A stretch of 5,988 bases of DNA from an uncultured Moraxella sp. (GTDB lineage: Bacteria > Pseudomonadota > Gammaproteobacteria > Pseudomonadales > Moraxellaceae). Positions 4,978-5,988 of this stretch are shown piece by piece. A model generated the notes under the pieces. The model was not told the origin of the DNA. It saw only the letters and a list, made by a program, of their open reading frames with translations, and searched no databases. The position numbers and the translations under genes are program-made. Within the stretch, counting starts at the first letter, position 1; every line of letters begins with the position of its first letter. The stretch lies in NCBI GenBank assembly GCA_937889485.1, contig CALAPG010000394.1:1-5988 (forward strand). The letters are read 5' to 3'.

Positions 4978-5988
4978 ATGAAAACAATAAAAACTTCTAC
5001 AAAAATCAGCCGAGGCACTTTACCAGTCGCCTTTACCGCGCTCACCACCAAGACTATCGCCATGGGCTTGCACGCACCTATAGGGCACTACCAAACACCG
5101 CGACAATGGATCATGGCACTGGCAAGCGTTGCCGCTGTGTCCACCAGTTGGGCAGCACCGAGCGCTACAGTGATCACAGCACCCACACAGACGCCAAGCG
5201 CAGCAAGTCTTGAACCCAACGTGATCCCGCGCCAAAACACCCCAAGCGACGACAACCTGCCCTACCAATATCCCCTTCACCAACAACCCGTAGAAGACAA
5301 AATTGCGCAGCAGCTAAACAACCAAACCTTAACAGAATTTGACAATTTTAACCAGCCAACAGCGACGTTAACACAGCACCAACCCACCCTTGGTTATGAC
5401 AAAACCTTAGAGCTAGCCGCCTCACCCAATAAAACCCCAAATCCTACCACCAAACCCCAGCAGCAGGCGCAGGTAATAGACCAACTTACCACCCAAAATC
5501 AAACCACTGCCACTCTGAATAACCAAGTAAGCCCATCGAGCAATCAAGCCAACCAAACCGCCGATATTGACGCCAACGACACCATAAACCCCAATGACTA
5601 CCTGCCAGAATACCAGCAGCAAACCACCGCCACCACCGCACCGCAAACCAACACCACCGTCACGGCAGACCCACAAGGCGTGGTGGCACGCCTTAAAAAC
5701 AAACTATTGAGCCGTGGTGAAGGCATTAACTACATAGACGTCACCTTTGCCAACGCTGATGCCAAACTTGAGCCTGCCAAAAACATCAAAGCAGCCCTAG
5801 AAAAAGTCACCGTAGAATCGGTAGCCGACTTCAATGCCAGCGTCAATAAACTACGCCGAATTGCCAAAGATGCAGCAGAAGCCGTGGGTTATTATGACAC
5901 CACAGTGGGTTTTAGGCACCTAGGCGGTGACAATATTGAAGTCAGCTTAAACGTTGGCGCCCCCGTGATTGTCACCAACCGTCATATA
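4978..5988 (+). CDS. tamA: TamA-type outer membrane assembly protein, N-terminal part
   Basis: TamA is an outer-membrane Omp85 protein with three periplasmic POTRA domains and a 16-strand barrel. With TamB it helps insert some outer-membrane proteins and is linked to phospholipid transport. The frame is open for 337 codons to the window edge. Residues 42-60 (RQWIMALASVAAVSTSWA, then AP) look like a signal peptide h-region with an AxA-type site near 58-60. Its n-region of about 42 residues is long; starting at Met29 (5062) would give a more normal signal but has no ribosome site. Residues 62-232 are low complexity, rich in Gln, Thr, Asn, Pro and Ala, and probably disordered. POTRA1 starts near 248: NIKAALEKV (269-277), an Arg/Lys helix, AVGYYDTTVGF (302-312) and VSLNVGAPVIV (322-332). 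These align with NVRAQLSTI, ALGYYQPTIEF and AKVTPGVPVLI of E. coli TamA. The barrel and any tamB lie beyond the window. The family call is strong; the extension is unusual. Confidence 0.85.
   Translation, partial: MKTIKTSTKISRGTLPVAFTALTTKTIAMGLHAPIGHYQTPRQWIMALASVAAVSTSWAAPSATVITAPTQTPSAASLEPNVIPRQNTPSDDNLPYQYPLHQQPVEDKIAQQLNNQTLTEFDNFNQPTATLTQHQPTLGYDKTLELAASPNKTPNPTTKPQQQAQVIDQLTTQNQTTATLNNQVSPSSNQANQTADIDANDTINPNDYLPEYQQQTTATTAPQTNTTVTADPQGVVARLKNKLLSRGEGINYIDVTFANADAKLEPAKNIKAALEKVTVESVADFNASVNKLRRIAKDAAEAVGYYDTTVGFRHLGGDNIEVSLNVGAPVIVTNRHI

Noticed and set aside
4950..5676. Open frames inside the tamA region: plus 4950-5213 and minus 5020-5286 and 5422-5676
   Set aside because: They lie over the long continuous tamA frame, which has recognisable POTRA sequence. 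They are open because the plus strand there is poor in G and T, and their translations are Gly/Val/Cys-rich without family resemblance.

Overview
The window looks like chromosomal DNA from a gammaproteobacterium of the family Moraxellaceae (Moraxella/Psychrobacter-like). This is inferred from protein sequence style (DnaE, PdxA, LplT/Aas-type MFS, TamA), moderate GC and an encoded tRNA CCA end. The genus cannot be fixed from sequence alone. There is no integrase, transposase, CRISPR array, toxin or defence gene. Most of the window is ordinary housekeeping and cell-envelope DNA.

Layout. (1) 1-207, minus: the first 69 codons of dnaE (DNA polymerase III alpha), cut by the left edge. (2) 208-441: a divergent control region with a large AT-rich inverted repeat over the dnaE promoter, then tRNA-Arg(CCU) on plus. 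(3) 502-903, minus: a small helical phasin-like protein whose gene converges on the tRNA, preceded by a leader of about 130 nt with small hairpins. (4) 1172-2221, plus: pdxA, vitamin B6 synthesis. (5) 2276-2304: a hairpin between converging pdxA and the next gene. (6) 2337-3206, minus: a LysM + LytM/M23 lipoprotein of the NlpD type that has lost all the metal ligands expected of an active peptidase. (7) 3207-3527: a gene-free stretch rich in A and C on plus. (8) 3528-4844, minus: an MFS transporter of the LplT/Aas lysophospholipid-flippase type. (9) 4978-5988, plus: a gene that stays open to the right edge, the N-terminal 337 residues of a TamA-type outer-membrane assembly protein.

How the genes relate. 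The right half is about the cell envelope: an amidase-activator-like lipoprotein, a probable lysophospholipid flippase, and TamA. The flippase and TamA genes are divergent, 133 bp apart, and probably share a control region with a good extended -10 promoter on the tamA side. The most unusual feature is the TamA N-terminus: a long, probably disordered Gln/Thr/Asn/Pro-rich segment of about 185 residues lies between the signal peptide and the first POTRA domain, whereas E. coli TamA has almost nothing there. No clearly new biological system is visible; the best leads are this TamA extension and the lplT/tamA pairing.
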